Shown in pieces: positions 34,607 through 43,639 of a stretch of 64,000 nt of DNA (its first letter is position 1; every line of letters begins with the position of its first letter). Made by a program: the position numbers and the translations under genes. A model generated the notes under the pieces. The model saw only the letters and a program-made list of their open reading frames with translations, searched no databases and had not been told where the DNA came from. The stretch is from an uncultured Sutterella sp. Lineage in GTDB: Bacteria > Pseudomonadota > Gammaproteobacteria > Burkholderiales > Burkholderiaceae_F. The stretch is taken from NCBI GenBank assembly GCA_905202595.1, contig CAJKSP010000004.1:18250-82249 (forward strand), read 5' to 3'.

Positions 34607-34682
34607 TGGTGCCGGAGAGGAGACTTGAACTTCCGACCTTCGCATTACGAATGCGCTGCTCTACCAACTGAGCTACTCCGGC
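34607..34682 (-). tRNA. tRNA-Thr (anticodon CGT)
   Basis: The minus strand reads GCCGGAG acceptor, a D-arm with TAGCTCAGTTGGTAGAGC, the anticodon stem-loop GCATTCGTAATGC with anticodon CGT, the T-arm GGAAGTTCAAGTCTCC, and CTCCGGCACCA. The full cloverleaf and encoded CCA are present (76 nt). It decodes ACG. Its own promoter and terminator flank it, and no other tRNA is adjacent. Confidence 0.97.
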
Positions 34683-34728
34683 ATCCTCTTTTCGTCACTG
34701 CTGAAGCAGTGCGAATCAGAGGATTTGA

Positions 34729-34757
34729 ATTATGCAGATAAAGTTCTATTTCGGCAA
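34729..34757 (-). promoter_or_regulatory. Promoter of tRNA-Thr
   Basis: On the minus strand TTGCCG (34757-34752) and CATAAT (34734-34729) are 17 bases apart, with TG just before the -10. Predicted start about 40 bases upstream of the mature tRNA. Confidence 0.6.
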
Positions 34758-34807
34758 GGTGAATTACATTTCGTTACATCTGTGAAGAATTCAAAACCAC
34801 AATGCCC

Positions 34808-34827
34808 CATGTTTCGACTGAAACATG
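34808..34827. promoter_or_regulatory. Perfect inverted repeat upstream of tsaE
   Basis: CATGTTTC-GACT-GAAACATG is a perfect 8-bp inverted repeat, 50 bases before the tsaE start and far from the tRNA. It could be a regulator site or a short hairpin. No known regulator is recognised. Confidence 0.4.
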
Positions 34828-34874
34828 CTGGCCGATCAGCCGACGCCTTGTCCTAGAATCAGGAGTTCTTCCTT

Positions 34875-35408
34875 TTGCATTTTTGCCTGCATCCAACGAT
34901 GAAGAGCTTTGACGCTGCGCTTCCACATCCTGACGACACCGATCGGCTCGGCGCCGCTCTCGCCCAGGGCGCTCTCGCCTGCCGCGAAGCCATTGCCGCT
35001 GACGGTCTGGCTCTTCGCTTAGAGGGCAACCTCGGCGCAGGCAAGACGTCGCTCATCCGCGCCATGCTCCGTGCGCTCGGCTGGCAGGGACCGGTAAAAA
35101 GCCCCACCTTCTCGCTTCTTGAGACCTACCGAGCGAATGGCATTGCTGTGAATCACTTCGATTTCTATCGATTCGAAGCGCCTGAAGAGTTCGACGATGC
35201 CGGCTTCCGAGACCTCTACGGCGCAGGCGCGCTCTGCGCATCGGAATGGAGCTGCAAGGCAGAGCCGTATTTGCCGCCTGCAGATCTGGTTGTTTCGCTC
35301 GCCCCAGAGGGCTTGGGGCGCCGCGTACATGCCGAAGCCATGAGCGCCTCCGGCAAAGCGCTTCTTGATGCCATGGAGGCCGCATGGACATCGAACGCCG
35401 CCGCCTAA
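34875..35408 (+). CDS. tsaE: tRNA threonylcarbamoyladenosine biosynthesis ATPase TsaE
   Basis: TsaE works with TsaB and TsaD in making t6A37 of ANN-decoding tRNAs. It has Walker A GNLGAGKTSL, the conserved KSPTFSLLETY, NHFDFYRFEAPEEF, and ASEWSCKAEPYLPP (GIRDY/VEWP region in E. coli). The start is uncertain: TTG 34875 has AGGAG nine bases upstream, while ATG 34899 (MKSFDAAL) has none. Its end overlaps amiC by 25 bases, giving the common tsaE-amiC pair. The window also holds sua5, the first enzyme of the same pathway. Confidence 0.92.
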   Translation: MHFCLHPTMKSFDAALPHPDDTDRLGAALAQGALACREAIAADGLALRLEGNLGAGKTSLIRAMLRALGWQGPVKSPTFSLLETYRANGIAVNHFDFYRFEAPEEFDDAGFRDLYGAGALCASEWSCKAEPYLPPADLVVSLAPEGLGRRVHAEAMSASGKALLDAMEAAWTSNAAA

Positions 35409-36730
35409 TCGCCGCCGCCGGCAGCACGCTTCTGTTCGCTTTTGCGCCTGCGGACATCGCCTGGGGAGCAACGATGGTCGCTGTGCGCATGTGGCCGGCT
35501 GAAGAGTACACGCGCGTAACGCTCGAAACGGACGTGCCGCTGAAGTTCAAGCACTTCTTCGTGAGAAGCGCAAAGCCTCTGCGCCTGGTTATTGACATTG
35601 AAGGGCTCGCGCTGACCGAAGCGCTTAAAAAGGAAATCGCCGCAGTCAAGCCTGACGATCCGTACATCGCCGCCATGCGCATCGGCCAGTTCAAGCCGGG
35701 CATAGTCCGACTTGTGATGGATCTGAAGACGGATGTCAAGCCGGAAGTGTTCCTTCTCAAGCCTTTCGCGAACTACAAGTACCGCCTCGTTTTCGACATC
35801 TACCCTGCTCACCCTCGGGATCAAGTCAGCAAGATCCTTGCCGAGCTGGAATCAGGCGATGCCGACGATGCTGCAGAGGACGATCCGCTAGCCGACGTGA
35901 TTGCCAACTTGGCAAATGGCGGCGCGGCAAAGAAGCCTCCTCAGACGGCGTCGATTCCCAAGAACGGAGAACCCTCCGGATCCAAGAGTTCAAGCAAGAC
36001 GCCGACGAAGAACGCGGCGAAGCCTAGCCGCGCCAGAAAGCTCGTCATCGTGATTGATCCAGGGCATGGCGGAGAAGACCCCGGAGCCATCGGACGCCGC
36101 AAAACGAAGGAAAAGGACGTCGTGCTTCAGATCGCGCGCCGTCTCGCCAAGCTCGTCAACGCTGAACCGAACATGCAGGCTGTAATGACGCGCAATTCGG
36201 ACCATTTCGTCAGCTTGGGCGGCCGCGTCGCCATCGCGCGAAAAGTCCGAGCCGCCATGCTTGTCTCCATCCATGCTGACGCTTGGGTGAAGGCAAGCGC
36301 GCGAGGCTCCAGCGTCTTTGCGCTCTCCCAGCGCGGCGCCACGTCAGCCGCTGCGCGATGGCTGGCGCAGAGCCAGAACGAATCCGACTTGATCGGCGGC
36401 GTCAACATAGCGACGGTTGACAAGGCGGTCGCCAGTGTCATAGTCGACATGACGCAGAGCTGGACGATCAGCTACAGTCTCGGGCTTGGCGCTGCTGTCC
36501 TTCAAGAATTGCGTGGCATCAACCGTCTCCATAAGACCAAAGTCGAACAAGCGGGCTTTGCCGTCCTCAAAGGCCAGGGCATCCCGTCGATTCTTGTGGA
36601 AACGGCTTTCATTTCGAATCCGCAGGAGGAGAAGCTTCTCAAAAGCGCAAGCCATCAGCAGAAGCTCGCACGCGCCATTCTGACGGGCATCAAAAAGCAA
36701 CTCGCCGCCGATCCGACGCTTGTTGCATGA
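35384..36730 (+). CDS. amiC: N-acetylmuramoyl-L-alanine amidase AmiC
   Basis: A 448-aa zinc amidase that splits daughter-cell peptidoglycan. The N terminus MDIERRRLIAAAG with a following hydrophobic stretch looks like a Tat signal, as in E. coli AmiC. An AMIN septum-targeting domain covers about 30-145, a Ser-Lys linker about 170-220, then the Amidase_3 domain with zinc ligands in DPGHGGEDPGAIG, SIHAD and the catalytic Glu in ILVETAFISN. It is translationally linked to tsaE by overlap. Confidence 0.93.
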   Translation: MDIERRRLIAAAGSTLLFAFAPADIAWGATMVAVRMWPAEEYTRVTLETDVPLKFKHFFVRSAKPLRLVIDIEGLALTEALKKEIAAVKPDDPYIAAMRIGQFKPGIVRLVMDLKTDVKPEVFLLKPFANYKYRLVFDIYPAHPRDQVSKILAELESGDADDAAEDDPLADVIANLANGGAAKKPPQTASIPKNGEPSGSKSSSKTPTKNAAKPSRARKLVIVIDPGHGGEDPGAIGRRKTKEKDVVLQIARRLAKLVNAEPNMQAVMTRNSDHFVSLGGRVAIARKVRAAMLVSIHADAWVKASARGSSVFALSQRGATSAAARWLAQSQNESDLIGGVNIATVDKAVASVIVDMTQSWTISYSLGLGAAVLQELRGINRLHKTKVEQAGFAVLKGQGIPSILVETAFISNPQEEKLLKSASHQQKLARAILTGIKKQLAADPTLVA

Positions 36731-36868
36731 GAATGCCTGCTCAGCATATCGAATCCGAGTCATTGTGAGCGGCGCTGAATCCAAACCGATACAATGCCGG
36801 CATAGTGACAAACCGGCGGCGGGATTGGGATTTCAGCCGCCACATTCTTCTATTCGGAGTTCCCTTCG

Positions 36869-37933
36869 ATGGCACTTGTCTCCATGCGCCAGCTGCTTGA
36901 CCATGCAGCTGAGAACGGCTACGGCATTCCGGCCTTCAACGTCAATAACCTTGAGCAGGTTCAGGCCATCATGGCCGCCGCGAGCGAAGTCGGCGCGCCC
37001 GTGATCATGCAGGCGTCCGCCGGCGCCCGCAAATATGCAGGCGAAGCATTCCTGCGCCGCCTGATTGAAGCCGCAGTTGAAGCCTATCCCGAGATTCCGG
37101 TCTGCATGCATCAGGATCACGGACAGAGCCCGGCGGTCTGCCAGGGCGCCATCCGCATGGGCTTCACTTCGGTCATGATGGACGGCTCCCTCATGAGCGA
37201 CGGCAAGACGATTTCGACCTACGACTACAACGTGGACGTTACGCGCCGGGTTGTAGACATGGCGCACTGCATCGGCGTTTCGGTGGAAGGCGAACTAGGC
37301 TGCCTCGGCTCGCTCGAAACCATGCGAGGCGACAAGGAGGATGGCCACGGCACTGAAGCCACGATGACGCGCGAGCAGCTTCTCACTGATCCGGATCAGG
37401 CAGCTGAATTTGTGCGCGCCACCCAGCTTGATGCGCTCGCCATTGCTATCGGCACCTCGCACGGCGCCTACAAGTTCACGCGCCGCCCCACAGGAGAAAT
37501 TCTCTCGATCGACCGCGTCAAGGAAATCCATGCCCGTCTGCCGAATACGCATCTCGTCATGCACGGCTCTTCCTCCGTTCCGCAGGAGTACCTTGCAGAA
37601 ATTCGCCAGTTCGGCGGCGACATGCGCGAAACGTACGGTGTGCCGGTTGAGGAAATTCAAAAGGCCATTCAGCACGGCGTGCGCAAAGTGAACATCGACA
37701 CCGACATCCGCCTTGCCATGACGGCTGCCATTCGCCGCTTCCTCGTCGAGAACCCGTCATCCTTCGACCCGCGCGCGTACCTGAAGGCCGCCCGCGCCGC
37801 AGCGACCGAGCTCTGCAAGAAACGCTACATCGAGTTCGGCTGCGAGGGGCAAGCCTACAAGATCAAGCCGGTTGCGCTTGACAAGATGGCCAAGCGCTAC
37901 GCTGACGGCACGCTTCGTCAGAACGTGCTCTAA
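36869..37933 (+). CDS. fba: Class II fructose-bisphosphate aldolase
   Basis: A 354-aa zinc aldolase of glycolysis and gluconeogenesis. Visible are the opening PAFNVNNLEQVQAI, catalytic Asp and zinc His in CMHQDHGQS, Glu in EGELGCLG, and zinc His motifs GTSHGAYKF and LVMHGSSS. It is of the longer betaproteobacterial CbbA-like type. A TACAAT element lies at 36790-36795, about 75 bases upstream. Together with fbp at 59.6 kb it gives both directions at the fructose bisphosphate node. Confidence 0.97.
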   Translation: MALVSMRQLLDHAAENGYGIPAFNVNNLEQVQAIMAAASEVGAPVIMQASAGARKYAGEAFLRRLIEAAVEAYPEIPVCMHQDHGQSPAVCQGAIRMGFTSVMMDGSLMSDGKTISTYDYNVDVTRRVVDMAHCIGVSVEGELGCLGSLETMRGDKEDGHGTEATMTREQLLTDPDQAAEFVRATQLDALAIAIGTSHGAYKFTRRPTGEILSIDRVKEIHARLPNTHLVMHGSSSVPQEYLAEIRQFGGDMRETYGVPVEEIQKAIQHGVRKVNIDTDIRLAMTAAIRRFLVENPSSFDPRAYLKAARAAATELCKKRYIEFGCEGQAYKIKPVALDKMAKRYADGTLRQNVL

Positions 37934-37964
37934 AAAAATCATGAATGCCTGATTAACGGGCCGT

Positions 37965-38008
37965 GCGCGCCGAAGTCCTTCAAAAGCTTCGGCGCGCTTT
38001 CTTTCTTC
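37965..38008 (+). terminator. Terminator after fba
   Basis: GCGCGCCGAAG (37965-37975) pairs perfectly with CTTCGGCGCGC (37987-37997), followed by TTTCTTTCTT. Confidence 0.85.
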
Positions 38009-38045
38009 TTCTGCTGCTTTGCAGCTCACTCATCCGCACGCCATC

Positions 38046-38453
38046 ATGCCCAAGCCTGAATCTGCAACTGATCTCAAAGGCAAAAAAGGCCTGCGACGGC
38101 TTATCAACGCTACGCGCTACTCCTGGCAGGGCATCAAAGCTGGCTGGCAGAACGAAGCCGCATTCCGAGAAGAAGCGGCGCTTGCCGTCGTCCTGATTCC
38201 CGTCGCGCTGCTTCTTCCCGTCACCGCGCTTGAAAAAGTGATCCTTGTGCAGAGCACGCTCCTCGTGCCGCTCGTTGAGATTCTCAACTCTGCGATTGAA
38301 GCCTGCGTCGATCGCTTTGGCCCGGAAATCCACCCGCTCGCCGGCCGCGCCAAGGACATGGGCAGCGCCGCCGTTCTTTTTGCTCTCTTCATTGCCGCAA
38401 CGGCCTGGCTTGGCATTGCCGGTCCGGCGCTTTGGACGATTGCCGCAGGCTGA
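38046..38453 (+). CDS. dgkA: Diacylglycerol kinase
   Basis: A 135-aa integral membrane kinase recycling diacylglycerol to phosphatidate. It matches E. coli DgkA: RLINATRYSWQGIKAGWQNEAAFREE, the catalytic EILNSAIEACVDRFG and GRAKDMGSAAVLFAL, with three membrane helices. A hydrophilic N-terminal extension of about 20 residues precedes the core. The ATG at 38046 lacks a clear ribosome site. Confidence 0.93.
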   Translation: MPKPESATDLKGKKGLRRLINATRYSWQGIKAGWQNEAAFREEAALAVVLIPVALLLPVTALEKVILVQSTLLVPLVEILNSAIEACVDRFGPEIHPLAGRAKDMGSAAVLFALFIAATAWLGIAGPALWTIAAG

Positions 38454-38489
38454 TGGACCATCGGCATGAGATAACTTGTGCAGGCCATG

Positions 38490-38520
38490 CCTGACAGCCG
38501 CAAGCTGTCAGCGGCTTGCT
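38490..38520 (+). terminator. Hairpin after dgkA
   Basis: CTGACAGC (38491-38498) pairs with GCTGTCAG (38504-38511) around CGCAA; only a weak T-rich tail follows. Possible terminator before purC. Confidence 0.45.
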
Positions 38521-38616
38521 TCTTCACGAAAAGCACGCTGCCGTCCCGCAGCGTCTAAAATTTCAGCGCCTTCTTTTTCTGAAGCCATTCAAGCACCATT
38601 TTCCAGGGAGACAACA

Positions 38617-39510
38617 ATGGCCGGTCTTTCCAAGACGAACATTTCGTCCTTGAAGCAGATCTACAGCGGCAAAGTCCGCGACGTTTACTCGGTGGGTGAG
38701 GACAAGCTCCTCATCGTAGCGTCCGACCGCATTTCGGCGTTCGACGTCATCCTCGGCGACCCGATCCCGGGCAAAGGCAAGGTTCTCACCGCCCTCACGA
38801 ACTTCTGGTTCGAGAAGCTGAAGGACGTCATCCCCAACCATCTGACCGGCATTGATCCGGAAAGCGTCGTCTCCCCGGAGGAGCGCGACCAGGTTCGCGG
38901 CCGCAGCGTCGTCTCCATGCGACTCAAGCCGATCCTGATTGAATGCGTGGCGCGCGGCTACATCATCGGCGGCGGCTGGAAGGAATATTGCCAGACGGGC
39001 AAGGTCTGCGGCGTCGAGCTTCCGCCGGGCCTCAAGCAGGCTCAGAAACTCCCCGAGCCGATCTTCACTCCCGCCGCCAAGGCTGAAGTCGGCACGCATG
39101 ACGAAAACATCACTTTCGAGCGCTGCTGCGAGCTCTACGGCACGGAAATCGCCACAACGATCCGCAATGCCACGATCGAACTCTACAAGCGTGCGAGCGA
39201 ATACGCTGCAACGCGCGGCATCATCATTGCCGACACGAAATTCGAATTCGGCATTGACGCCGAAGGCCGCGTCCGCCTGATGGACGAGGTCCTCACACCG
39301 GATTCGAGCCGCTTCTGGCCGGCTGACGAATACGAAGTCGGCACCTCGCCCAAGAGCTTCGACAAGCAGTTCATCCGCGACTGGCTCGAAACGCAGCCGT
39401 GGGACAAGACGCCGCCGGCTCCGAAGATCCCTGAAGAGATCATCGAAAAGACTGCGGATAAGTATCGCGAAGCGCTCCGCCGCCTGACCGGCACGGACAT
39501 TGAGCCCTAA
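38617..39510 (+). CDS. purC: Phosphoribosylaminoimidazole-succinocarboxamide synthase
   Basis: PurC (297 aa) joins CAIR and aspartate to SAICAR in purine synthesis. It has YSGKVRDVY, VASDRISAFDVI, the VSMRLKPILIECVARGYIIGGG block and TKFEFG. It is of the longer, yeast-Ade1-like type usual in betaproteobacteria. ATG 38617 has AGGGAG upstream. A terminator lies between it and purE, so the pur genes here are adjacent but not one operon. Confidence 0.97.
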   Translation: MAGLSKTNISSLKQIYSGKVRDVYSVGEDKLLIVASDRISAFDVILGDPIPGKGKVLTALTNFWFEKLKDVIPNHLTGIDPESVVSPEERDQVRGRSVVSMRLKPILIECVARGYIIGGGWKEYCQTGKVCGVELPPGLKQAQKLPEPIFTPAAKAEVGTHDENITFERCCELYGTEIATTIRNATIELYKRASEYAATRGIIIADTKFEFGIDAEGRVRLMDEVLTPDSSRFWPADEYEVGTSPKSFDKQFIRDWLETQPWDKTPPAPKIPEEIIEKTADKYREALRRLTGTDIEP

Positions 39511-39544
39511 TCACCTCTAAGAGCCCCCGCGGCCTGCACGCGGC

Positions 39545-39612
39545 CAGCGAGCCGGGACGGCAGGCGCAGTGCGCCGTTGTCGCCCGGCTCGCTTTCGTTT
39601 CAGTTTTTTCAC
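39545..39612 (+). terminator. Terminator between purC and purE
   Basis: AGCGAGCCGGG (39546-39556) pairs with CCCGGCTCGCT (39583-39593), with an inner ACGGC/GCCGT stem, then TTCGTTTCAGTTTTTT. Confidence 0.8.
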
Positions 39613-39634
39613 TTTTTCCCTGCATAGGCAGCAT

Positions 39635-40144
39635 ATGGAACAGACTCAGACTGCGCCGGTGATCGGCATTCTCATGGGCAGCAACTCCGACTGGGAGATC
39701 ATGAAGAACGCCGCCCTCATCCTCAAAGAATTCGGCGTTCCGTTCGAAGCACGCGTCGTCAGCGCGCACCGCATGCCCGACGAAATGTTCGAATATGCCG
39801 AAACGGCAGCCAAGCGAGGCATCCGCGCCATCATCGCCGGTGCGGGCGGTGCTGCTCACCTCCCCGGCATGCTTGCCGCGAAGTGCATCGTGCCCGTGCT
39901 CGGCGTGCCGGTGCCATCGAAGTATCTGCGCGGCGTTGACAGCCTGCACTCGATTGTGCAGATGCCTAAGGGCGTGCCTGTCGCCACGTTTGCCATCGGT
40001 GAAGCCGGCGCAGCCAATGCAGCACTCTTTGCGCTGCAGATGCTCGGCACGACAGACGAGGCCATCGCCCGCAAGCTCGCAGACTTCCGCATTGCACAGA
40101 ACGCCAAGGCGCGCGCCATGGCGCTTCCTGTTGAGGAGCTTTGA
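39635..40144 (+). CDS. purE: N5-carboxyaminoimidazole ribonucleotide mutase
   Basis: Class I PurE (169 aa) converts N5-CAIR to CAIR. Motifs: MGSNSDWEIM, the catalytic His in SAHRMPDEM, IAGAGGAAHLPGM and PVLGVPVPS. The partner PurK starts 4 bases after its stop, as expected for the two-step bacterial route. Confidence 0.97.
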   Translation: MEQTQTAPVIGILMGSNSDWEIMKNAALILKEFGVPFEARVVSAHRMPDEMFEYAETAAKRGIRAIIAGAGGAAHLPGMLAAKCIVPVLGVPVPSKYLRGVDSLHSIVQMPKGVPVATFAIGEAGAANAALFALQMLGTTDEAIARKLADFRIAQNAKARAMALPVEEL

Positions 40145-40147
40145 GCG

Positions 40148-41347
40148 ATGATGGACAAGAAGACCTTTCTGCCCGGCGCCACACTCGGCCTGCTCGGCGG
40201 CGGACAGCTTGGCCGCATGTTTGCACAGGCTGCTGCCACCATGGGCTACCACGTGGCCGTGCTGGACCCCGGCGAACACTCGCCAGCTGCCGAGGTAAGC
40301 CTCTCGCAGGTCAAAGCAGCCTACGACGATGAAAAGGGGCTTGAAGAGCTCGCTCGCAAAGCTTGCGCCGTCACGACCGAATTTGAAAATGTGCCAGCCC
40401 AAAGCTTGGCGCGCCTGGCTGCAGCCGGCCTGCAGACCGCGCCCCATGCGGATGCCGTAGCAGCCACTCAGGACCGCAACACCGAAAAGGCCTTCATTGA
40501 AAAAGCCGGCGTGCCGACGGCGCCGCACCGCGCCGTGCTGAGCGAAAGCGATGCGCGCTCGCTTCCTGCCGAGCTTTTTCCCGGCATTCTCAAAACAGCA
40601 CGCTTAGGCTACGACGGCAAGGGACAGGCCGTCGTCGCGAACGCTGAAGAAGCGCTCGAGGCCTGGCGCCGCTTCGGCTGCGTCGACTGCGTGCTGGAAA
40701 AGCGCCTTGCGCTCAAGCTCGAAGTCTCCGTCATCGTCTGCCGGACGCTCTCTGGCGAAACAGCCGTTTTCCCGGTTGCCGAAAATCATCATCGCCACGG
40801 CATTCTCGCCTACACCGTGCTGCCTGCGCGGATTGACGCTGAAACGGCTAAACGCGCGCAAGACTATGCCGAACGCATCGCCCATGCGCTCGAGTACGCC
40901 GGCGTCCTGTGCGTAGAGCTCTTCATTCTTGAAGACGGAACAATTCTCGCCAATGAGCTGGCGCCGCGCCCCCACAATTCAGGCCATGTCACGATCGAAG
41001 CGTGCGACTCGAGCCAGTACGACCAGCAGGTTCGCATCATGGCCGGTCTGCCTCTCGGAGAAACGCGCCAGCACTCACCAGCCGTCATGATCAATCTGCT
41101 CGGCGATCTTTGGTTCGACAAGAACGGCGCGAAGCGCGAACCCGACTGGGCATCGCTCTGCGCAGTGCCGGGCCTCAAGCTCCATCTCTACGGCAAGGCC
41201 GAAGCGCGGCACGCCAGAAAGATGGGACACGCCACTATTCTCGGACGCACGCTCGACGAAGCGCTGTCGCGCGCTCATGAAGCCGCCAAGCTTCTGGAGC
41301 TGCCCTTCGCTGACGAGCTGCTGCCCCACATGAAGGAGAATGCCTGA
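40148..41347 (+). CDS. purK: N5-carboxyaminoimidazole ribonucleotide synthase
   Basis: PurK (399 aa) is an ATP-grasp enzyme that carboxylates AIR with bicarbonate. It shows GLLGGGQLGRMFAQAA, TTEFENVP, the ATP-grasp KTARLGYDGKGQ, and NELAPRPHNSGHVTIEAC. It sits 4 bases after purE and abuts sua5 (its stop is directly followed by the sua5 ATG), making a tight three-gene unit. Confidence 0.97.
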   Translation: MMDKKTFLPGATLGLLGGGQLGRMFAQAAATMGYHVAVLDPGEHSPAAEVSLSQVKAAYDDEKGLEELARKACAVTTEFENVPAQSLARLAAAGLQTAPHADAVAATQDRNTEKAFIEKAGVPTAPHRAVLSESDARSLPAELFPGILKTARLGYDGKGQAVVANAEEALEAWRRFGCVDCVLEKRLALKLEVSVIVCRTLSGETAVFPVAENHHRHGILAYTVLPARIDAETAKRAQDYAERIAHALEYAGVLCVELFILEDGTILANELAPRPHNSGHVTIEACDSSQYDQQVRIMAGLPLGETRQHSPAVMINLLGDLWFDKNGAKREPDWASLCAVPGLKLHLYGKAEARHARKMGHATILGRTLDEALSRAHEAAKLLELPFADELLPHMKENA

Positions 41348-42346
41348 ATGGCTACGCCTCCCATTGATGCCCGCAAGATCGCAGAAGCGGTCCGAATTCT
41401 CGACGCCGGCGGGCTAGTCGCCATTCCTACAGAAACGGTCTACGGCCTGGCTGCCGATGCGGACAATGAAGCAGCCGTCACCGCCACGTACCGCGCAAAA
41501 GGCCGCCCGATGAACCATCCGCTGATCGTGCACATCTGCGGACCGGAAGCCATTGATGCCTGGGCTGAAGACGTGCCGGAAGCAGCTCGGCTGCTGGCCA
41601 AGCGATTCTGGCCGGGTCCGCTCACGCTCGTGCTGAAGAAGAAGCCCCGCTGCGGCCTCTTTGTAACTGGCGGACAAGACACTGTCGCACTGCGCTGTCC
41701 CTCGCATCCGTGGGCGCACGCACTTCTTGTCGCCTTTGCAGGCAAGACCTACCGCGGCCTCACGGCGCCTTCAGCCAACACGTTCGGTCGCATCAGCCCG
41801 TCCTGTGCGGCGCATGTCGCCGAAGACCTCGGCGTGAAGCCGACAGGCAAGCTCGACATGATTCTTGACGGCGGTCCTTGCGAATTCGGCATTGAGTCGA
41901 CGATGCTTGACCTCTCGACAGGAAAGCCCCGCATGCTGCGCTACGGCGTCATTACGCGCGAGATGCTCGAAGAAGTGCTCGGCAGTCCTGTTCCCGATGC
42001 CGGAAGCGATGCCCCGCGAGCCTCTGGCCGCCTGAAGAGCCACTATGCTCCCAAAACAAAGCTTGTGCTTGTGGATACAGCCGACTTTATGCAGACGGTC
42101 TCCGCCTTCGGCGGCCGCACAGCCGTCATGGCCTCGCAACCGCAGCTGGAAGCGCTTAAGCGCGCCGGCATTGCTACCGCGCTTTCGCTCGAATCGCCTT
42201 CGTCGCTGCACGAATACGGCGCCCTTCTCTACGAGAACCTGCATCGCCTCGATCGCGCAGGCGCCGAACGCATCTTTATTGAGCGTCCGCCTCAGACGCC
42301 GGACTGGGCAGCTGTGAACGACCGCCTCGGCCGTGCCGCTGCTTGA
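41348..42346 (+). CDS. sua5: L-threonylcarbamoyladenylate synthase (Sua5 type)
   Basis: A 332-aa YrdC-domain protein that makes threonylcarbamoyl-AMP for t6A tRNA modification. The YrdC part (about 1-205) has PTETVYGLAADA, YRAKGRPMNHPLIVH, LTAPSANTFGRISP and the SH linker region KSHYAPKTKL, followed by a C-terminal Sua5 domain of about 110 residues. It is fused to the purEK unit with no gap; this order is common in betaproteobacteria. Confidence 0.94.
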   Translation: MATPPIDARKIAEAVRILDAGGLVAIPTETVYGLAADADNEAAVTATYRAKGRPMNHPLIVHICGPEAIDAWAEDVPEAARLLAKRFWPGPLTLVLKKKPRCGLFVTGGQDTVALRCPSHPWAHALLVAFAGKTYRGLTAPSANTFGRISPSCAAHVAEDLGVKPTGKLDMILDGGPCEFGIESTMLDLSTGKPRMLRYGVITREMLEEVLGSPVPDAGSDAPRASGRLKSHYAPKTKLVLVDTADFMQTVSAFGGRTAVMASQPQLEALKRAGIATALSLESPSSLHEYGALLYENLHRLDRAGAERIFIERPPQTPDWAAVNDRLGRAAA

Positions 42347-42385
42347 CGGCCCTCTGCCTCTCAGCTCTCTCAAGGACTATTCGAC

Positions 42386-42736
42386 ATGCTGCGCATCTAC
42401 GGCATTCCAAACTGCGGCTCAGTGAAGAAAGCCATCGCTTGGGCAAAAGCCTCAGGACTCGACTTCTCTTTCATCAATTTCCGAGAAGAGCCGCCTGACA
42501 GCAAGCTGGTGGCCGGCTGGCTGGCAGCAGTTGGCACCGACAAGCTGTGCAACCGACGCGGCCTCGCCTGGCGGGGACTCACGCAGGAAGAACGCAGCGA
42601 AGCGCTCTCGGATGAAAGCCGGCTCCTTGCACTTCTTCTTGAGAAGCCTCTGCTCATCAAGCGACCGGTGATGGCGTTTGATGATGGCTTTGTGTCAGTC
42701 GGCGTCGATGAAGCGCTTTGGGAGGCGCATCGATGA
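42386..42736 (+). CDS. yffB: ArsC/Spx-family protein (YffB-like)
   Basis: A 116-aa thioredoxin-fold protein of the ArsC/Spx group. It has YGIPNCGSVKKAIAWA with one active-site Cys, the later FINFREEPP, LCNRRGLAWRGL and KPLLIKRPV. YffB-like members do not reduce arsenate and have an unsettled, possibly glutathione-linked role. It overlaps murI by 4 bases (ATGA), so the two are coupled. Confidence 0.85.
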   Translation: MLRIYGIPNCGSVKKAIAWAKASGLDFSFINFREEPPDSKLVAGWLAAVGTDKLCNRRGLAWRGLTQEERSEALSDESRLLALLLEKPLLIKRPVMAFDDGFVSVGVDEALWEAHR

Positions 42737-43548
42737 TGGAACCGCAGCTCCCCATCGGCATTTTGGATTCAGGCTTCGGCGGCCTTTCCGTCATGCGCGC
42801 GGTGCATGCCGCGCTTCCGCATGAACGGCTGATCTATGCAGCCGACTGCGGCTTTGCGCCGTGGGGCGACCGCACAGACGACTACATCAATGCCCGCGTC
42901 GACGCTGTGGTGAACTTTCTTGTCTTCCAGGGCATCAAAGCACTGGTCATCGCCTGCAACACGGCGACGGCCGTTGCAGTTGCGAGGCTTCGTTCGTCTT
43001 TGCCGATTCCGGTCGTCGGCATTGAGCCTGCCGTCTTTCCCGCTGTTCGGGAAACGCAGGCGGGCAAAGCCGGCGTTCTCGCCACCGTCAAGACGATTGC
43101 CAGCGGCAAATACTGCCGCCTCAAAGCTCAAGCGCTTGCATGGGCGGCCGAGAATCGGCCCATGCCTGTCGAGATCATTGATGCCCCTTGTCCCGGCCTC
43201 ATGGAGTGCGTTGAGCGCGGAGAATTCCATTCGCCCGCCACGCGTGCGCTCGTAGAAAGGTATGTGCGGCCCATCGCCCTTGCCGGCGCCGACCGTCTCG
43301 TTCTCGGATGCACACACTATCCGTTTCTCGCAGAGGAAATTGCTCGCGCGGCTGGTCCCCAGATCAAGCTCATCGATCCAGCACCAGCCGTCGCCAGACA
43401 GCTTGGCCGCCGCCTTGATGAAACTGGCGCCCGCCGCGGCTCAGGCCTCGGCGCATGCACCTTCTACGCAACGGATCCTACTGATGCGCGGGAGCGTGTA
43501 TTGAAGACGCTTTGGAACGATTCTGCAGTGCTTCGTCCCCTGGCCTGA
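42733..43548 (+). CDS. murI: Glutamate racemase
   Basis: MurI (271 aa) makes D-glutamate for peptidoglycan. It carries GILDSGFGGLSV, the first catalytic Cys in ACNTATAV, the second in GCTHYPFL, and YAADCGFAPWG. ATG 42733 overlaps the yffB stop and has GGAGG seven bases upstream. A strong terminator follows. Confidence 0.96.
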   Translation: MMEPQLPIGILDSGFGGLSVMRAVHAALPHERLIYAADCGFAPWGDRTDDYINARVDAVVNFLVFQGIKALVIACNTATAVAVARLRSSLPIPVVGIEPAVFPAVRETQAGKAGVLATVKTIASGKYCRLKAQALAWAAENRPMPVEIIDAPCPGLMECVERGEFHSPATRALVERYVRPIALAGADRLVLGCTHYPFLAEEIARAAGPQIKLIDPAPAVARQLGRRLDETGARRGSGLGACTFYATDPTDARERVLKTLWNDSAVLRPLA

Positions 43549-43571
43549 AGCAATACGCCGCTCAACCCTCA

Positions 43572-43606
43572 GACAGCGCCTTGGACGACAAGGCGCTGTT
43601 TTTTTG
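43572..43606. terminator. Terminator after murI
   Basis: ACAGCGCCTTG (43573-43583) pairs with CAAGGCGCTGT (43589-43599), then seven T. It also lies just beyond the leftward thioesterase gene. Confidence 0.9.
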
Positions 43607-43639
43607 CTGCCGCACGCGCGCAGAGCAGCCAGTGCGTCA

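Noticed and set aside
39440..40528. Open frame of 362 codons opposite purE and purK
   Set aside because: Conserved pur genes occupy the other strand; no motif in the antisense frame.
43572..43606. Dispersed repeats of the AAAGCC/GGCTTT hairpin type seen throughout the window
   Set aside because: Each is a separate intrinsic terminator with its own stem; there is no shared unit as in REP or CRISPR repeats.
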